This document shows positions 31,308-39,886 of a stretch of DNA of 64,000 nt, one piece after another. Numbering within the stretch: the first letter of the stretch is position 1; every line of letters starts with the position of its first letter. The notes under the pieces were generated by a model. That model ran no database searches and had not been told where the DNA came from. It saw nothing but the letters and a program-made list of their open reading frames with translations. The translations under genes were made by a program, and so were the position numbers. The DNA comes from Nitrospirillum amazonense (GTDB lineage Bacteria > Pseudomonadota > Alphaproteobacteria > Azospirillales > Azospirillaceae): NCBI RefSeq assembly GCF_007828045.1, contig NZ_VITN01000018.1, positions 85,282-149,281 of the forward strand, in the 5' to 3' direction.

Positions 31308-32432
31308 ATGTCCAACACCTTGCAGTTCATCGGCTTCATCGGGTCGCAGGATGGGTCCGAGACCCGGCCCGGCAGCGGCCCCATCATTGACCGCGACTAC
31401 ATCGGCACCGTGGCGCGGGCCCAGGAGTATGCCGGCTTCGACCGCGTGCTGATCGCGCATTCCAGCGCCTCGCCCGACGGCTTCCAGATCGCGGCCTACG
31501 CCGTGCAGCAGACGGAGCGGCTGAAGATCCTGCTGGCCCATCGCCCGGGCTTCGTGGCGCCCACCCTGGCCGCCCGCCAACTGGCCTCGCTGGATCATTT
31601 CAGCCAGGGCCGCCTGGCCGTGCACATCATCACCGGCGGGTCGGATGAGGAACAGCAACGCGACGGCGATTTCCTGAACAAGACGGAACGCTACGCCCGC
31701 ACCGACGACTATCTCGAGGTGGTGCGCAAGGTGTGGACCAGCACGGCGCCCTTCGACCATGACGGGCCTTATTACAAGTCGCGCGGGTCGCAATCGTACG
31801 TGAAGCCCGTCAACGGCACGCTGCCCATCTATTTCGGCGGGTCGTCGGATGAGGCCATCGCCGTGGCCGGCCGCCACGCCGACGTCTACGCCCTGTGGGG
31901 CGAGCCGCTGGACGACGTGCGCGAAACCATCGCCAAGGTGCGCGCCGCCGCCGCGCTGCATGGGCGTCAGGACCATGTCCAGTTCAGCCTGTCGCTGCGT
32001 CCCATCCTGGGACGGACGGAGGAGGAGGCCTGGGCCAAGGCCGACCGCATCCTGGAACAGGCCAAGCACTTGCGCGCCACCCAGTCGACCTTCCGGCCCG
32101 TCAACGCCAGCGCACCGCAGAACGTGGGGTCGCAGCGCCTGCTGGCCGCCGCCGCCGCCGGCAAGGTGCGGGACAAGCGCCTGTGGACGGAGATCGCCGC
32201 CCTGACCGGCGCCCAGGGCAATTCCACCAGCCTGGTGGGCACGCCCGAGCAGGTTACGGAATCGCTGCTGGATTACTATGATCTGGGTGTGCGCACCTTC
32301 CTCATCCGGGGCTTCGACCCGCTGGTGGACGCCATCGAGTATGGCCGCGACCTTATTCCCCTGGTGCGCCAGGCGGTCGCGGCGCGGGAAGCGGGCCAAG
32401 GGGCGGCAACGACGGCGGTGGCGGCCGAATGA
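31308..32432 (+). CDS. ssuD: FMNH2-dependent alkanesulfonate monooxygenase-like enzyme
   Basis: A 374-residue LLM-class flavin-dependent oxidoreductase (bacterial-luciferase fold). SsuD-like features include DYIGTVARAQEYAGFDRVLI and the block GRLAVHIITGGSDEEQQRDGDF, followed by RYARTDDYLEVVRKVW. It would oxygenate a sulfonate, releasing sulfite and an aldehyde, using reduced FMN supplied by a separate reductase, which is not in the window. It lies mid-operon and overlaps the dehydrogenase start by four bases. Confidence 0.9.
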   Translation: MSNTLQFIGFIGSQDGSETRPGSGPIIDRDYIGTVARAQEYAGFDRVLIAHSSASPDGFQIAAYAVQQTERLKILLAHRPGFVAPTLAARQLASLDHFSQGRLAVHIITGGSDEEQQRDGDFLNKTERYARTDDYLEVVRKVWTSTAPFDHDGPYYKSRGSQSYVKPVNGTLPIYFGGSSDEAIAVAGRHADVYALWGEPLDDVRETIAKVRAAAALHGRQDHVQFSLSLRPILGRTEEEAWAKADRILEQAKHLRATQSTFRPVNASAPQNVGSQRLLAAAAAGKVRDKRLWTEIAALTGAQGNSTSLVGTPEQVTESLLDYYDLGVRTFLIRGFDPLVDAIEYGRDLIPLVRQAVAAREAGQGAATTAVAAE

Positions 32433-33394
32433 GCCCTATCCGCGTGGCCAGCCAATTGGCCGAGCCCATCAATGCCGAGGTGGCGCGGCGGGTCAGCGCC
32501 GCGACGGGGGAGGGGGCGGTCGAACTGATCACCCTGCCCCGGGGGGTGCCGGCCGAGTGGCCGCGCGACGCCGACGTCTTCGTGGCCGCGCCCTTCCGCC
32601 GCGCTGGCGGCGACCTGCCGGCCCAGCCGCCGGGCTGGCCCTTCAACCTGCGCTGGGTGCAACTGGTTTCCGTCGGCATCGACTTCTATCCCGACTGGCT
32701 GTTCGACGGGCCGGTGGTGACGGCGGCCAAGCGCACTTCCGCCACGGCTCTGGCCGAGTTCTCGCTGGCCGCCATCTTCGCCGCGGCCAAGCGCTTCCCC
32801 GACATCTGGATCAGCCGGGCGGCCGGCTGGCAACCGTCGCCCCTGGGCCTGGTGGAGGGTGCCACCCTGGGTATCGTCGGCTTCGGCGGCATCGGCCAGG
32901 CCCTGGCGCCCAAGGCCTTGGCCCTGGGCATGACGGTGCTGGCCACGCGGCGCGGGGCCGGCGATTTGGGTGTGCCGGGCGTGGAGCGGGTGGATGACGT
33001 GGCGGCGCTGTTCGCCCGCGCCGACCATGTGGTGCTGGCCGCACCCGCGACGGCGGAAACCCACCATCTGGTGAATGCCCGGGTGCTGGCTACCGCCAAG
33101 CCAGGCCTGCACTTGGTCAACGTGGCGCGCGGCGCGCTGATCGACGACCAGGCGCTGCTGGCCGCGCTGGCGGCGGGGCGGGTCTCGCTGGCCACCTTGG
33201 ACGTGACGCATCCGGAACCATTGCCGGACGGCCACCCCTATTACAGTCATCCTCGCGTGCGCCTGTCGCCGCACACCTCCGTGTTCACGCCGGACACCCA
33301 CGCCAACCTGGCGGCCCAGCTGGCCCACAATCTGATCCGTTTCCGCCGAGGGGAACCGCTTGAGGACGTGGTCGATCTCGCGCGCGGCTACTAA
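32429..33394 (+). CDS. D-isomer-specific 2-hydroxyacid dehydrogenase family protein
   Basis: A 321-residue NAD(P)-linked oxidoreductase. The Rossmann motif GIVGFGGIGQALAPKAL lies near residue 148. The catalytic Arg is in NVARGALID, Glu in THPEPLP, and His in LSPHTS. It would reduce a 2-oxoacid or oxidise a 2-hydroxyacid; in this operon it may handle the carbon product left after desulfonation, which is inference. The ATG overlaps the monooxygenase stop (ATGA). Confidence 0.88.
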   Translation: MSPIRVASQLAEPINAEVARRVSAATGEGAVELITLPRGVPAEWPRDADVFVAAPFRRAGGDLPAQPPGWPFNLRWVQLVSVGIDFYPDWLFDGPVVTAAKRTSATALAEFSLAAIFAAAKRFPDIWISRAAGWQPSPLGLVEGATLGIVGFGGIGQALAPKALALGMTVLATRRGAGDLGVPGVERVDDVAALFARADHVVLAAPATAETHHLVNARVLATAKPGLHLVNVARGALIDDQALLAALAAGRVSLATLDVTHPEPLPDGHPYYSHPRVRLSPHTSVFTPDTHANLAAQLAHNLIRFRRGEPLEDVVDLARGY

Positions 33395-33410
33395 AGGAAA
33401 GATCGAACCC

Positions 33411-34400
33411 ATGATGCTGATTTCGCGCCGGTCCGCTTTGCAGGGGCTGGCGGCGGGGGCGTTGGGCCTGAGCGCCCTGAATCTGGCCGGCTGCGGCCGC
33501 AAGAAGGACGCGGACCTTGCCGGCATCACCCTGCGGGCGGCGACATACCGGGGCAATCCGGACTCCTTCTTCGAGCAGGCGGGCGTGGCCGGCACGCCCT
33601 ACACCCTGGAAACGGCGCAGTTCGCCGGCGGCAACCTGATCGCGGAGGCGATCAACGCCCATTCCCTGGATGTCGGCGGCATGAGCGAAATCCCGCCCAT
33701 CTTCATCGCCGCCGCCAACCCGCTCTTGCGCATCGTCGCCGTGCTGCAGGGCGACGTGAACAACCAGGTGGTGCTGGTGCCCAAGGACAGCCCGCTGCAG
33801 ACCACGGCGGATTTGAAGGGCAAGCGCGTAGGCTATGTCCGCGCCACCACCTCGCAATACATGCTGCTCAAGATCCTGAAGGAACAGGGGCTGACCTTCG
33901 CCGACATCACGCCGGTGGCGCTGTCGCCGCAGGACGGCCTGGCGGCCTTCAACCAGGGCAGCCTGGATGCCTGGGTCATCTATGGCGTGGTGGTGCAACT
34001 GGCGCGCGAGGCCGGGGCCCGGGTACTGACCACCGGCTTGAACCGCCTGTCCGGCAACTATCTGGTGGCCGCGTCCAAGGACGCGCTGGCCGATCCCCTG
34101 AAGAAGCGCGCCATCGGCGACTATCTGCAGCGCTACGCCAAGACCCTGGCCTGGATCGAGGCCGATTACACCCGCTGGGCCCGCATCCGGGCGCAACTGA
34201 CCAGCATCCCCGAGGCTGCCTACATCCAGGAATATCACGAACGCAGCGCCGGTTATCGCCTGCTGCCGGTCAGCGACACGGCCATCGCCTCGCAACAGGA
34301 CGTGGCCAACACCTTCGCCGCCGCCGGTGTCATCCCCGCCCCGGTGGATGTGCGCCCGCTGTGGGACGACAGCCTGCACGAAGTGCTGGCGAAGCTCTAA
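33411..34400 (+). CDS. ABC transporter substrate-binding lipoprotein, second sulfonate-type
   Basis: A 329-residue SsuA-like protein. Starting at ATG 33411, after AAAGGAAAG, it has an SRRSALQG twin-arginine-like start and lipobox NLAGC near residue 28. The body carries EAINAHSLDVGGMSEIPPIFIAAA, VPKDSPLQTTADLKGKRVGY and GSLDAWVIYGVVVQLAREAG. It ends the ssuCB-sfnB-ssuD operon by position. It resembles the protein at 23325 only at family level, so the transporter may accept two different cargo carriers. Confidence 0.9.
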   Translation: MMLISRRSALQGLAAGALGLSALNLAGCGRKKDADLAGITLRAATYRGNPDSFFEQAGVAGTPYTLETAQFAGGNLIAEAINAHSLDVGGMSEIPPIFIAAANPLLRIVAVLQGDVNNQVVLVPKDSPLQTTADLKGKRVGYVRATTSQYMLLKILKEQGLTFADITPVALSPQDGLAAFNQGSLDAWVIYGVVVQLAREAGARVLTTGLNRLSGNYLVAASKDALADPLKKRAIGDYLQRYAKTLAWIEADYTRWARIRAQLTSIPEAAYIQEYHERSAGYRLLPVSDTAIASQQDVANTFAAAGVIPAPVDVRPLWDDSLHEVLAKL

Positions 34401-34527
34401 GGGCGCCTGATTCCGATTTCCTTTCTTCCTGTGGCGGGGAGGCGGCCCGTCCACCCCCAGACATTCTACAACCCGTAGGTTGCCCTCTTGGCATCTGGCA
34501 TGTGGGCGGAAATTTTTCCGACCGCCA

Positions 34528-34555
34528 TGTCACACGGCCATGAAGCCATCTCGTC
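34528..34555 (+). promoter_or_regulatory. ECF41-type promoter
   Basis: TGTCACA (34528-34534), a 17-base spacer and CGTC (34552-34555) exactly reproduce the published ECF41 consensus (TGTCACA and CGTC with about 16-17 bases between). It is placed 40 bases before the AhpD-like start at 34596, and the ECF41 sigma gene follows directly, so the system should be autoregulated. Confidence 0.85.
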
Positions 34556-34595
34556 TTTGGGTCATGCGATGACGCATGATCTGATGGAGATGACG

Positions 34596-35075
34596 ATGAG
34601 CACCCATACCCCCCGTATCAACGACGCGTTCAAGCTGGCGCCCGAGACGATCAAGGGCCTGCTGGCGGCCAGCAACGCCCTCAAGGCCGGCGGGCTGGAA
34701 CCGGCGCTGCTGGAACTGGTGAAGATCCGGGCGTCGCAGATCAACGGCTGCGCCTTCTGCCTGCACATGCACGTCACCGACGCCCGCAAGATGGGGGAGA
34801 CGGAGATGCGCCTGCATCTGCTGAATGCTTGGCGGGATTCCTCCCTGTACACGGATCGTGAGCGCGCGGCGCTGGCCTGGACGGAGGCGTTGACCCGCGT
34901 GGCCGACACCGGCGCGCCGGACGAGGATTATGCCCTGGTGCAGGCCAACTTCACGGAGGCGGAGCAGGTGCAGCTGTCGCTGGCCATCGGCATCATCAAC
35001 CTGTGGAACCGCCTGCAGGTGGGCTTCCGTGCCGCCCATCCGCCGGTGGCGCGCGTCCAGGGGGCGGCCGCCTGA
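34596..35075 (+). CDS. carboxymuconolactone decarboxylase/AhpD-family protein
   Basis: A 159-residue alkylhydroperoxidase-like protein with the redox/catalytic motif CAFCLHMH (CxxC) in KIRASQINGCAFCLHMHVTDARK. It should be a cytoplasmic peroxidase-like or thiol-redox enzyme. ATG 34596 follows GGAGATGACG; the frame extends upstream to 34488 but overlaps the promoter. Carboxymuconolactone decarboxylase genes are the most frequent partners of ECF41 sigma factors, and here the stop overlaps the sigma start (TGATG). Confidence 0.92.
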   Translation: MSTHTPRINDAFKLAPETIKGLLAASNALKAGGLEPALLELVKIRASQINGCAFCLHMHVTDARKMGETEMRLHLLNAWRDSSLYTDRERAALAWTEALTRVADTGAPDEDYALVQANFTEAEQVQLSLAIGIINLWNRLQVGFRAAHPPVARVQGAAA

Positions 35076-35959
35076 TGAACGCAGGGGACGCCACCGCGAT
35101 CTTTCAGGCGCACCGGCCCCGGCTGGTGCGCCTGGCCTACCGCATGCTGGGCTCCTTGGCGGAAGCCGAGGACGTGGTGCAGGACGCCTACCTGCGCTGG
35201 CGGCAGGCGGACCACGCCACGGTGGACGTCCCCGCCGCCTTCCTGTCGCGCATCGTCACCCGCCTGTGCCTGGACACGCTGAAGTCGGCCCGGGTGCGGC
35301 GGGAGACGTATGTCGGCGCCTGGTTGCCGGAGCCCCTGGCCGGCAGTGACGAGGAGGCCGAGGAGGATGACCTGACCCTGACCTTGATGATGGCGCTGGA
35401 GCGGCTGTCGCCCCTGGAACGGGCTGCCTTCCTGCTGCATGACGTGTTCGGCGTGGCATTGGACGAGGTGGCGGGCACCCTGCACCGCGATGCCGCCGCC
35501 GTGCGCCAGCTGGCCGTGCGCGCCCGCCGTCATGTGCAGGAGGCGCGCCCCCGCTATCCCGTGGCGCCGGAGGACGGGGAGCGCATCGCCCAGGCCTTCT
35601 ATGCCGCGTCCCACCTGGGCGATGTGGACACCCTGCGGGGCCTGCTGGCCCAGGACGTGGTGCTGCGGGCCGACGGTGGCGGCAAGGTGCATGCCTTCCG
35701 CAACCCCATCGTTGGGCTGGAGCGTATGGTCCGCCTGTTCGCCAGCCTGCACGCCAAAGGGGAATTCCAGTCGGCCGCCTTCATCCGGCCCCTGCGCATC
35801 GACGGCCTGCCGGGTTATGTCAGTGTGGAGCGGGGCACGGTGCTGCAGACCACCGCCTTCGAGATCGAGGACGGCCGCATCACCGCCATCTACATCACCC
35901 GCAACCCCGACAAGCTGGTCCGCATCGCGCAGGCGCTGGGGATAGGCGGAACCCCATAA
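35075..35959 (+). CDS. RNA polymerase ECF sigma factor, group ECF41 (SigJ-like), with SnoaL-type C-domain
   Basis: A 294-residue sigma factor with no separate anti-sigma gene. Sigma region 2 is FQAHRPRLVRLAYRMLGSLAEAEDVVQDAYLRWR, and region 4 contains LERLSPLERAAFLLHDVFGVALDEVA. The ECF41 linker motif WLPEP and the C-terminal motifs DGGGK and NPDKL are all present, marking the fused NTF2/SnoaL-like domain that controls activity. A matching promoter lies at 34528-34555. The start is shared with the AhpD stop. Confidence 0.95.
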   Translation: MNAGDATAIFQAHRPRLVRLAYRMLGSLAEAEDVVQDAYLRWRQADHATVDVPAAFLSRIVTRLCLDTLKSARVRRETYVGAWLPEPLAGSDEEAEEDDLTLTLMMALERLSPLERAAFLLHDVFGVALDEVAGTLHRDAAAVRQLAVRARRHVQEARPRYPVAPEDGERIAQAFYAASHLGDVDTLRGLLAQDVVLRADGGGKVHAFRNPIVGLERMVRLFASLHAKGEFQSAAFIRPLRIDGLPGYVSVERGTVLQTTAFEIEDGRITAIYITRNPDKLVRIAQALGIGGTP

Positions 35960-36077
35960 AAGGGCGAAGCCGCGGCACGGCGGGAATCGTGAAGGTTTGC
36001 ATTCGACCTGCCCTGCGCTTGCGCCGGGGGCGCTTTCATTGCATCCTCCCGTCGCAAATCCGGGGTAGTTTTGCGCT

Positions 36078-36464
36078 ATGACTTACCGTATCCTGATCGT
36101 CGGCCAGGATCCCGACACCGTCGACTACACGGCACCGGGCATCATCCTGGGCATGACGGCCGAGAAGGTTCGCGCGGGCGTGACCGCGTCCAAGCAGGCG
36201 CTGGAGGGCCAGGGCTACATCTGCGACAACCTGTATGTTCAGCCCGCCCCCGCCGTGGCCGAGGCGGACGTCGCCGCCGCCCTGTCCCGCGCGACCTATG
36301 ACGTCGTGGTGATCGGTGCCGGCATCCGCAACCCGCCGGGCAACCTCATCCTGCTGGAAACGATCCTGAACACCATCCACCGCGCCGCCCCCCAGACCCG
36401 TATCGCGTTCAACACCCGGCCTGACGACACCGACGCGGCGGCGGTGAGATGGCTCGGGCGATAG
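36078..36464 (+). CDS. conserved-looking hypothetical protein
   Basis: A 128-residue soluble protein beginning MTYRILIVGQDPDTVDYTAPG, with an alternating strand-helix pattern. A hydrophobic strand TYDVVVIGAGIRNPPGN lies near residue 98, suggesting a small Rossmann-like or flavodoxin-like fold. No cysteine cluster, signal or membrane segment is seen. It lies alone between the ECF41 gene and the TonB receptor. I do not recognise a named function. Confidence 0.75.
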   Translation: MTYRILIVGQDPDTVDYTAPGIILGMTAEKVRAGVTASKQALEGQGYICDNLYVQPAPAVAEADVAAALSRATYDVVVIGAGIRNPPGNLILLETILNTIHRAAPQTRIAFNTRPDDTDAAAVRWLGR

Positions 36465-36611
36465 GGCTCATCCGGTTCCAGAGGGACGGCCAAATCGTCG
36501 GCCAGATCCCGCCCAAGGTTCAATGAGTGTGATATCGCCGGAATTCACAGTCATTTGACAGCTAATCACTAATCACATAAACAAATCTCGTTTTTATGGA
36601 ACTGTGAAATA

Positions 36612-36643
36612 CGCGAAACGAGTGCTTCCCCATTCGTTTCGCG
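36612..36643 (+). promoter_or_regulatory. leader hairpin upstream of TonB receptor, with alternative pairing
   Basis: CGCGAAACGA (36612-36621) pairs with TCGTTTCGCG (36634-36643) in a ten-base perfect stem, 13 bases before the receptor start. AGTGCT (36621-36626) can pair instead with AGCACT (36645-36650), so two structures compete and may control translation start. Confidence 0.5.
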
Positions 36644-36655
36644 GAGCACTCTTCC

Positions 36656-38890
36656 ATGGTTCGCCGGGCCTCGTTTTCCCCCGTTGCCGTTTCCTCGTTG
36701 CTGCTGGGGACTGCCCTCTGCGCGCTGACGGCATCCGCGTCGGCTCAGACGGTCCCGGCGCCGGTGGCCGAGGTGGCGCCGGACCTGGACGCCAGCGGCG
36801 GCGGCATCGCCGACATCGTGGTCACGGCGGAAAAACGCCAGACCCGGCTGCAGGAAACGCCCATCGCGCTGTCGGCCTACACCGGCGACGCCATCGCCGA
36901 CCAGCACATCAGCACGGTGCGCGATCTGGCGGGCTTGGTGCCCGGCCTGACGGTGCCGCGCGGCGGCATCACGCCGACGACGCAGCTGTTCTTCCTGCGC
37001 GGGATTGGTGAGACCGACCCCATCTTCGACCCCGCCATCGCCCAGTACGTCGATGATGTCTACATCCCGCGCTCCATCGCCGCGTCCCCCCTGTTGGCGG
37101 AACTGGAGCGGGTGGAGGTCTTGCGCGGGCCGCAGGGCACGCTCTACGGCCGCAACACCAGCGCCGGCGCCATCCGCTACATCACCCGCGACCCGAATGA
37201 CGAGGTGCGGCTGGCGGTGGACGCCGGGGTCGGCACCTGGGGCGCGTTCGAGACCCACGGCTACGTCTCCGGCCCCCTGATCGCCAACAAGCTGTACGCC
37301 AGCCTGGCCTACGGCCATGAGCAGCACGACGGCTACACCCACGATCCCACCATCAACAAGGACGTGAACGACCTGAACGTGGACAGCGCCCGGGCCAAGC
37401 TGCGCCTGCAGGCGACGGACGATCTGGACATCCAGCTGACCCTGGATGCCAAGCGCGACCGCTCCACCACCGCCTATTACACTCCCCATAACCAGCCGGG
37501 CGGCGGCTTCGACCCGTCGCTGTCGTTCGCGGAGCCGCAGCCGCAGAACAACTCCAACTCCGGCGGGGCGGCCCTACGCATCACCCAGGCGCTGGGCGAC
37601 AAACTGACCTTGAAGTCCGTCACCGCCTACCGCCTGTTCGGCCAGGCGCCGGTCTCTTACGACAATGACGGCGAGGCGGCGGTGAAGCAGGTGAACTTCA
37701 TCCGCTATTACGAGAATGAGCTGACGCAGGAATTCCAGGCCAACGGCAGTTGGGGGCCGCTGGATTTCACCAGCGGCCTGTTCTACCTGCATGAAAACTT
37801 CTCCAGCGACCGCAACGGCTTCAGCTATCCCAGCCTGGCCAACCCGCCGCAGGATCAGGTGGGCAACACCAAGACCGACAGCTACGCGGCCTACGGTCAG
37901 GGGGACTACCACGTCACCGACAAGCTGACGGGCACGGTAGGCCTGCGCTACACCATCGAAAGCCGCGACTTCACCTATCGACAGTTCGACGACACCGTGA
38001 CCGGCGCCCGCATCACCGACGCCGCCGGCAACCCCATCGTGCCGGCCACGGCCACCAACAAGGCCGGCGCCTTCCAAACCAAGTCGGACGCCACCTGGTA
38101 CTCGCTGACGCCCAAGTTCGGCGTGTCCTACCAGTGGACGCCGGACGTGCTGACTTATGCCAGCTATGCCAAGGGCTTCAAAGCCGGCGGCTTCGACAAT
38201 CGCGCCAGCGCTTTGATCAACGCCCAGCTGCCCTATCAGCCGGAAAAGGTCGAGACCTACGAGGTGGGCGTGAAAAGCCAGTGGTGGGAACGGCGCCTGC
38301 TGATCAATCTGGCGCTCTACTACAACGACTACTCCAACCTGCAGGCGACGGCGACCGACCCGGCCACCCTGCGCTCCCGCCGCCTGAACGCGGCGTCGGC
38401 CCATACTGAGGGCTTTGAGCTGGAAACCACCTTTCAGCCCTTCGACGGGCTGCGCTGGAACAATTCCGCCAGCTACACCTTGGCGCTGTACGACCAGTTC
38501 CCGAACTACGCCGGCATCGGCACCAGCGCCAGCGGCAACCGGCTGCCCTACGCCCCGCGCTGGACCTTCCGCACGGCGCCGACCTACACCCTGCCGCTGG
38601 CGGTGCCGGGCCAGGCGCAGGTGGGCGTGGACGCCCAGTACCAGAGCCTGTCCTACGCCGACATCGCCAATTCCTGGCAGGTGGCCATCCCGGCGCAGTG
38701 GAACGTCAACCTGTTCGCCAAATACACGACGGAGGACGAGCGCTGGACCTTCTCCGCCACCGTGCGCAACCTGGCCGACCGCCGCCTGCCCCAGGGCGGC
38801 AGCTACTCCGCCTCCGCCGCCGGCACGGTCTGGTACTACGTGGAAAGCCCGCCGCGCACCGTGTTCTTCAAGGTGGGGTACAAGCTTTAG
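36656..38890 (+). CDS. TonB-dependent outer-membrane receptor
   Basis: A 744-residue receptor with signal peptide ending SASAQT. The TonB-box-like IADIVVTAEKRQTRLQ is followed by plug sequences LFFLRGIGETDP and RVEVLRGPQGTLYGRNTSAGAIRY. The barrel ends VFFKVGYKL with the typical aromatic C-terminus. The sequence style is that of the large VTAEKR family found for sugars, aromatics and siderophores. The ligand is unknown. A strong terminator follows immediately, so it is monocistronic. Confidence 0.94.
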   Translation: MVRRASFSPVAVSSLLLGTALCALTASASAQTVPAPVAEVAPDLDASGGGIADIVVTAEKRQTRLQETPIALSAYTGDAIADQHISTVRDLAGLVPGLTVPRGGITPTTQLFFLRGIGETDPIFDPAIAQYVDDVYIPRSIAASPLLAELERVEVLRGPQGTLYGRNTSAGAIRYITRDPNDEVRLAVDAGVGTWGAFETHGYVSGPLIANKLYASLAYGHEQHDGYTHDPTINKDVNDLNVDSARAKLRLQATDDLDIQLTLDAKRDRSTTAYYTPHNQPGGGFDPSLSFAEPQPQNNSNSGGAALRITQALGDKLTLKSVTAYRLFGQAPVSYDNDGEAAVKQVNFIRYYENELTQEFQANGSWGPLDFTSGLFYLHENFSSDRNGFSYPSLANPPQDQVGNTKTDSYAAYGQGDYHVTDKLTGTVGLRYTIESRDFTYRQFDDTVTGARITDAAGNPIVPATATNKAGAFQTKSDATWYSLTPKFGVSYQWTPDVLTYASYAKGFKAGGFDNRASALINAQLPYQPEKVETYEVGVKSQWWERRLLINLALYYNDYSNLQATATDPATLRSRRLNAASAHTEGFELETTFQPFDGLRWNNSASYTLALYDQFPNYAGIGTSASGNRLPYAPRWTFRTAPTYTLPLAVPGQAQVGVDAQYQSLSYADIANSWQVAIPAQWNVNLFAKYTTEDERWTFSATVRNLADRRLPQGGSYSASAAGTVWYYVESPPRTVFFKVGYKL

Positions 38891-38910
38891 GCTGAAGCTT
38901 GGCCGGGTTG

Positions 38911-38942
38911 GAAAGGGCAGGCCGGTCAGGGCCTGCCCTTTC
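38911..38942 (+). terminator. intrinsic terminator after TonB receptor
   Basis: A 13-bp perfect stem, GAAAGGGCAGGCC (38911-38923) with GGCCTGCCCTTTC (38930-38942), has a six-base loop and is followed by GTCTTTG. It starts 20 bases after the receptor stop and also lies 16 bases beyond the end of the convergent gene at 38959, so it can serve both. Confidence 0.8.
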
Positions 38943-38958
38943 GTCTTTGCCGCGGCCG

Positions 38959-39486
38959 TCAGACTGGTAGGACCAGGTTGGTGCCTTCCTGGCAGGCGAA
39001 GGCATAGGTCTTGCCATTCAGCGTATATTCGATGCTGAAGCTCTTGTGCGGGCCCGCGTCGGGGTCTGGGCCCAGGACGGCGTTGTTGACGGGGATGGTA
39101 TAGTTGCCCTGGTTGACCAACGCTTGGCAGATGGCGGTGACATCGTTGCCGTTCTTGCCCGTGCCGTAGACGGCAGAGCGCACGGTGACATTGCCGGTCG
39201 GGGCCAGCGGGTTCTGCGGTGACGTGTGGGCCGTGGGCGGAACCGGAACCAGATCCAGGACGGTGCCCTCGATGCATCCCAAGGCGATGGGGGCGCCATT
39301 ATTCAGCTGCGGACTCTTGTAGAGGATGCCGAAGCTCTTCTTGTTGCCCTTATCGGGATCACCGAAGGTGTCGTTGTTCACGGCGATGTCGTCATTGCCG
39401 TCATTCACCAAGCCCTGGCACGTCTCGGTGACGTCGAAGCCGTTTTTGGTGGTCCCATAAACGGCATTCAGCACGGTGATGGTCAT
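38959..39486 (-). CDS. protein of two tandem ~80-residue domains, DUF3395-like appearance
   Basis: A 175-residue protein whose halves repeat each other. Copy one has NAVYGTTKNGFDVTETCQGLVNDGN and then KKSFGILYKS...GCIEGTVLDL. Copy two has SAVYGTGKNGNDVTAICQALVNQGN and then HKSFSIEYTL...ACQEGTNLVL. A Pro-rich linker (residues about 85-95) joins them. Each half has two cysteines in matching places. The AVYG...DVT...KSF.I.Y order recalls the DUF3395 domain of DNAJC11 relatives, but this is a visual match only. ATG 39486 follows GGGAAGGAAA. There is no signal peptide. Confidence 0.75.
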   Translation of the reverse strand: MTITVLNAVYGTTKNGFDVTETCQGLVNDGNDDIAVNNDTFGDPDKGNKKSFGILYKSPQLNNGAPIALGCIEGTVLDLVPVPPTAHTSPQNPLAPTGNVTVRSAVYGTGKNGNDVTAICQALVNQGNYTIPVNNAVLGPDPDAGPHKSFSIEYTLNGKTYAFACQEGTNLVLPV

Positions 39487-39886
39487 AATCTTTCCTTCCC
39501 TTGTCATTTGGGGGATGCGCGGCTCAAGGGCTGGCATCGCTTTTCGCGCATTAACATACGGTTGTCTGTCGTGCGCAGATTGCCCCTTATAATAGAAAAT
39601 CATCACTAAATCCGGAAGACGGATAATCCTGTCCTGGTGGTATATCAACAAACGTACACAACTAATGAGAGTTGAGCGCCAGAGGGTACGCCCTCAGAGT
39701 CAATCACCGATACCAACGGGGTAGTTTCAGGCGCACTGTGGTCGCGAGAGACCAAAGGACCTATCGGCCAGCGGCGGCGAGCCGCTTTTAAGCCCGGCTT
39801 GAGGAAAACTCGATTTTCCCAGGCCAGGCCCGGTTCCTATGGTTGCTGTCCACCCACCCATTGATGCCACCAGGCGGAGGGACGAG
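39487..39886. other. divergent intergenic region
   Basis: 400 bases between the two-domain gene (leftward) and the dioxygenase-like gene (rightward). The AT-rich part 39540-39670 probably holds the leftward promoter. A small hairpin GAGGG-TACG-CCCTC lies near 39680 and a GGTC/GACC dyad near 39740. No gene is supported. Confidence 0.45.

Noticed and set aside
30087..32399. 770-codon minus-strand frame over the sulfur operon
   Set aside because: Antisense to two well-recognised flavoproteins and composed of low-information residues.
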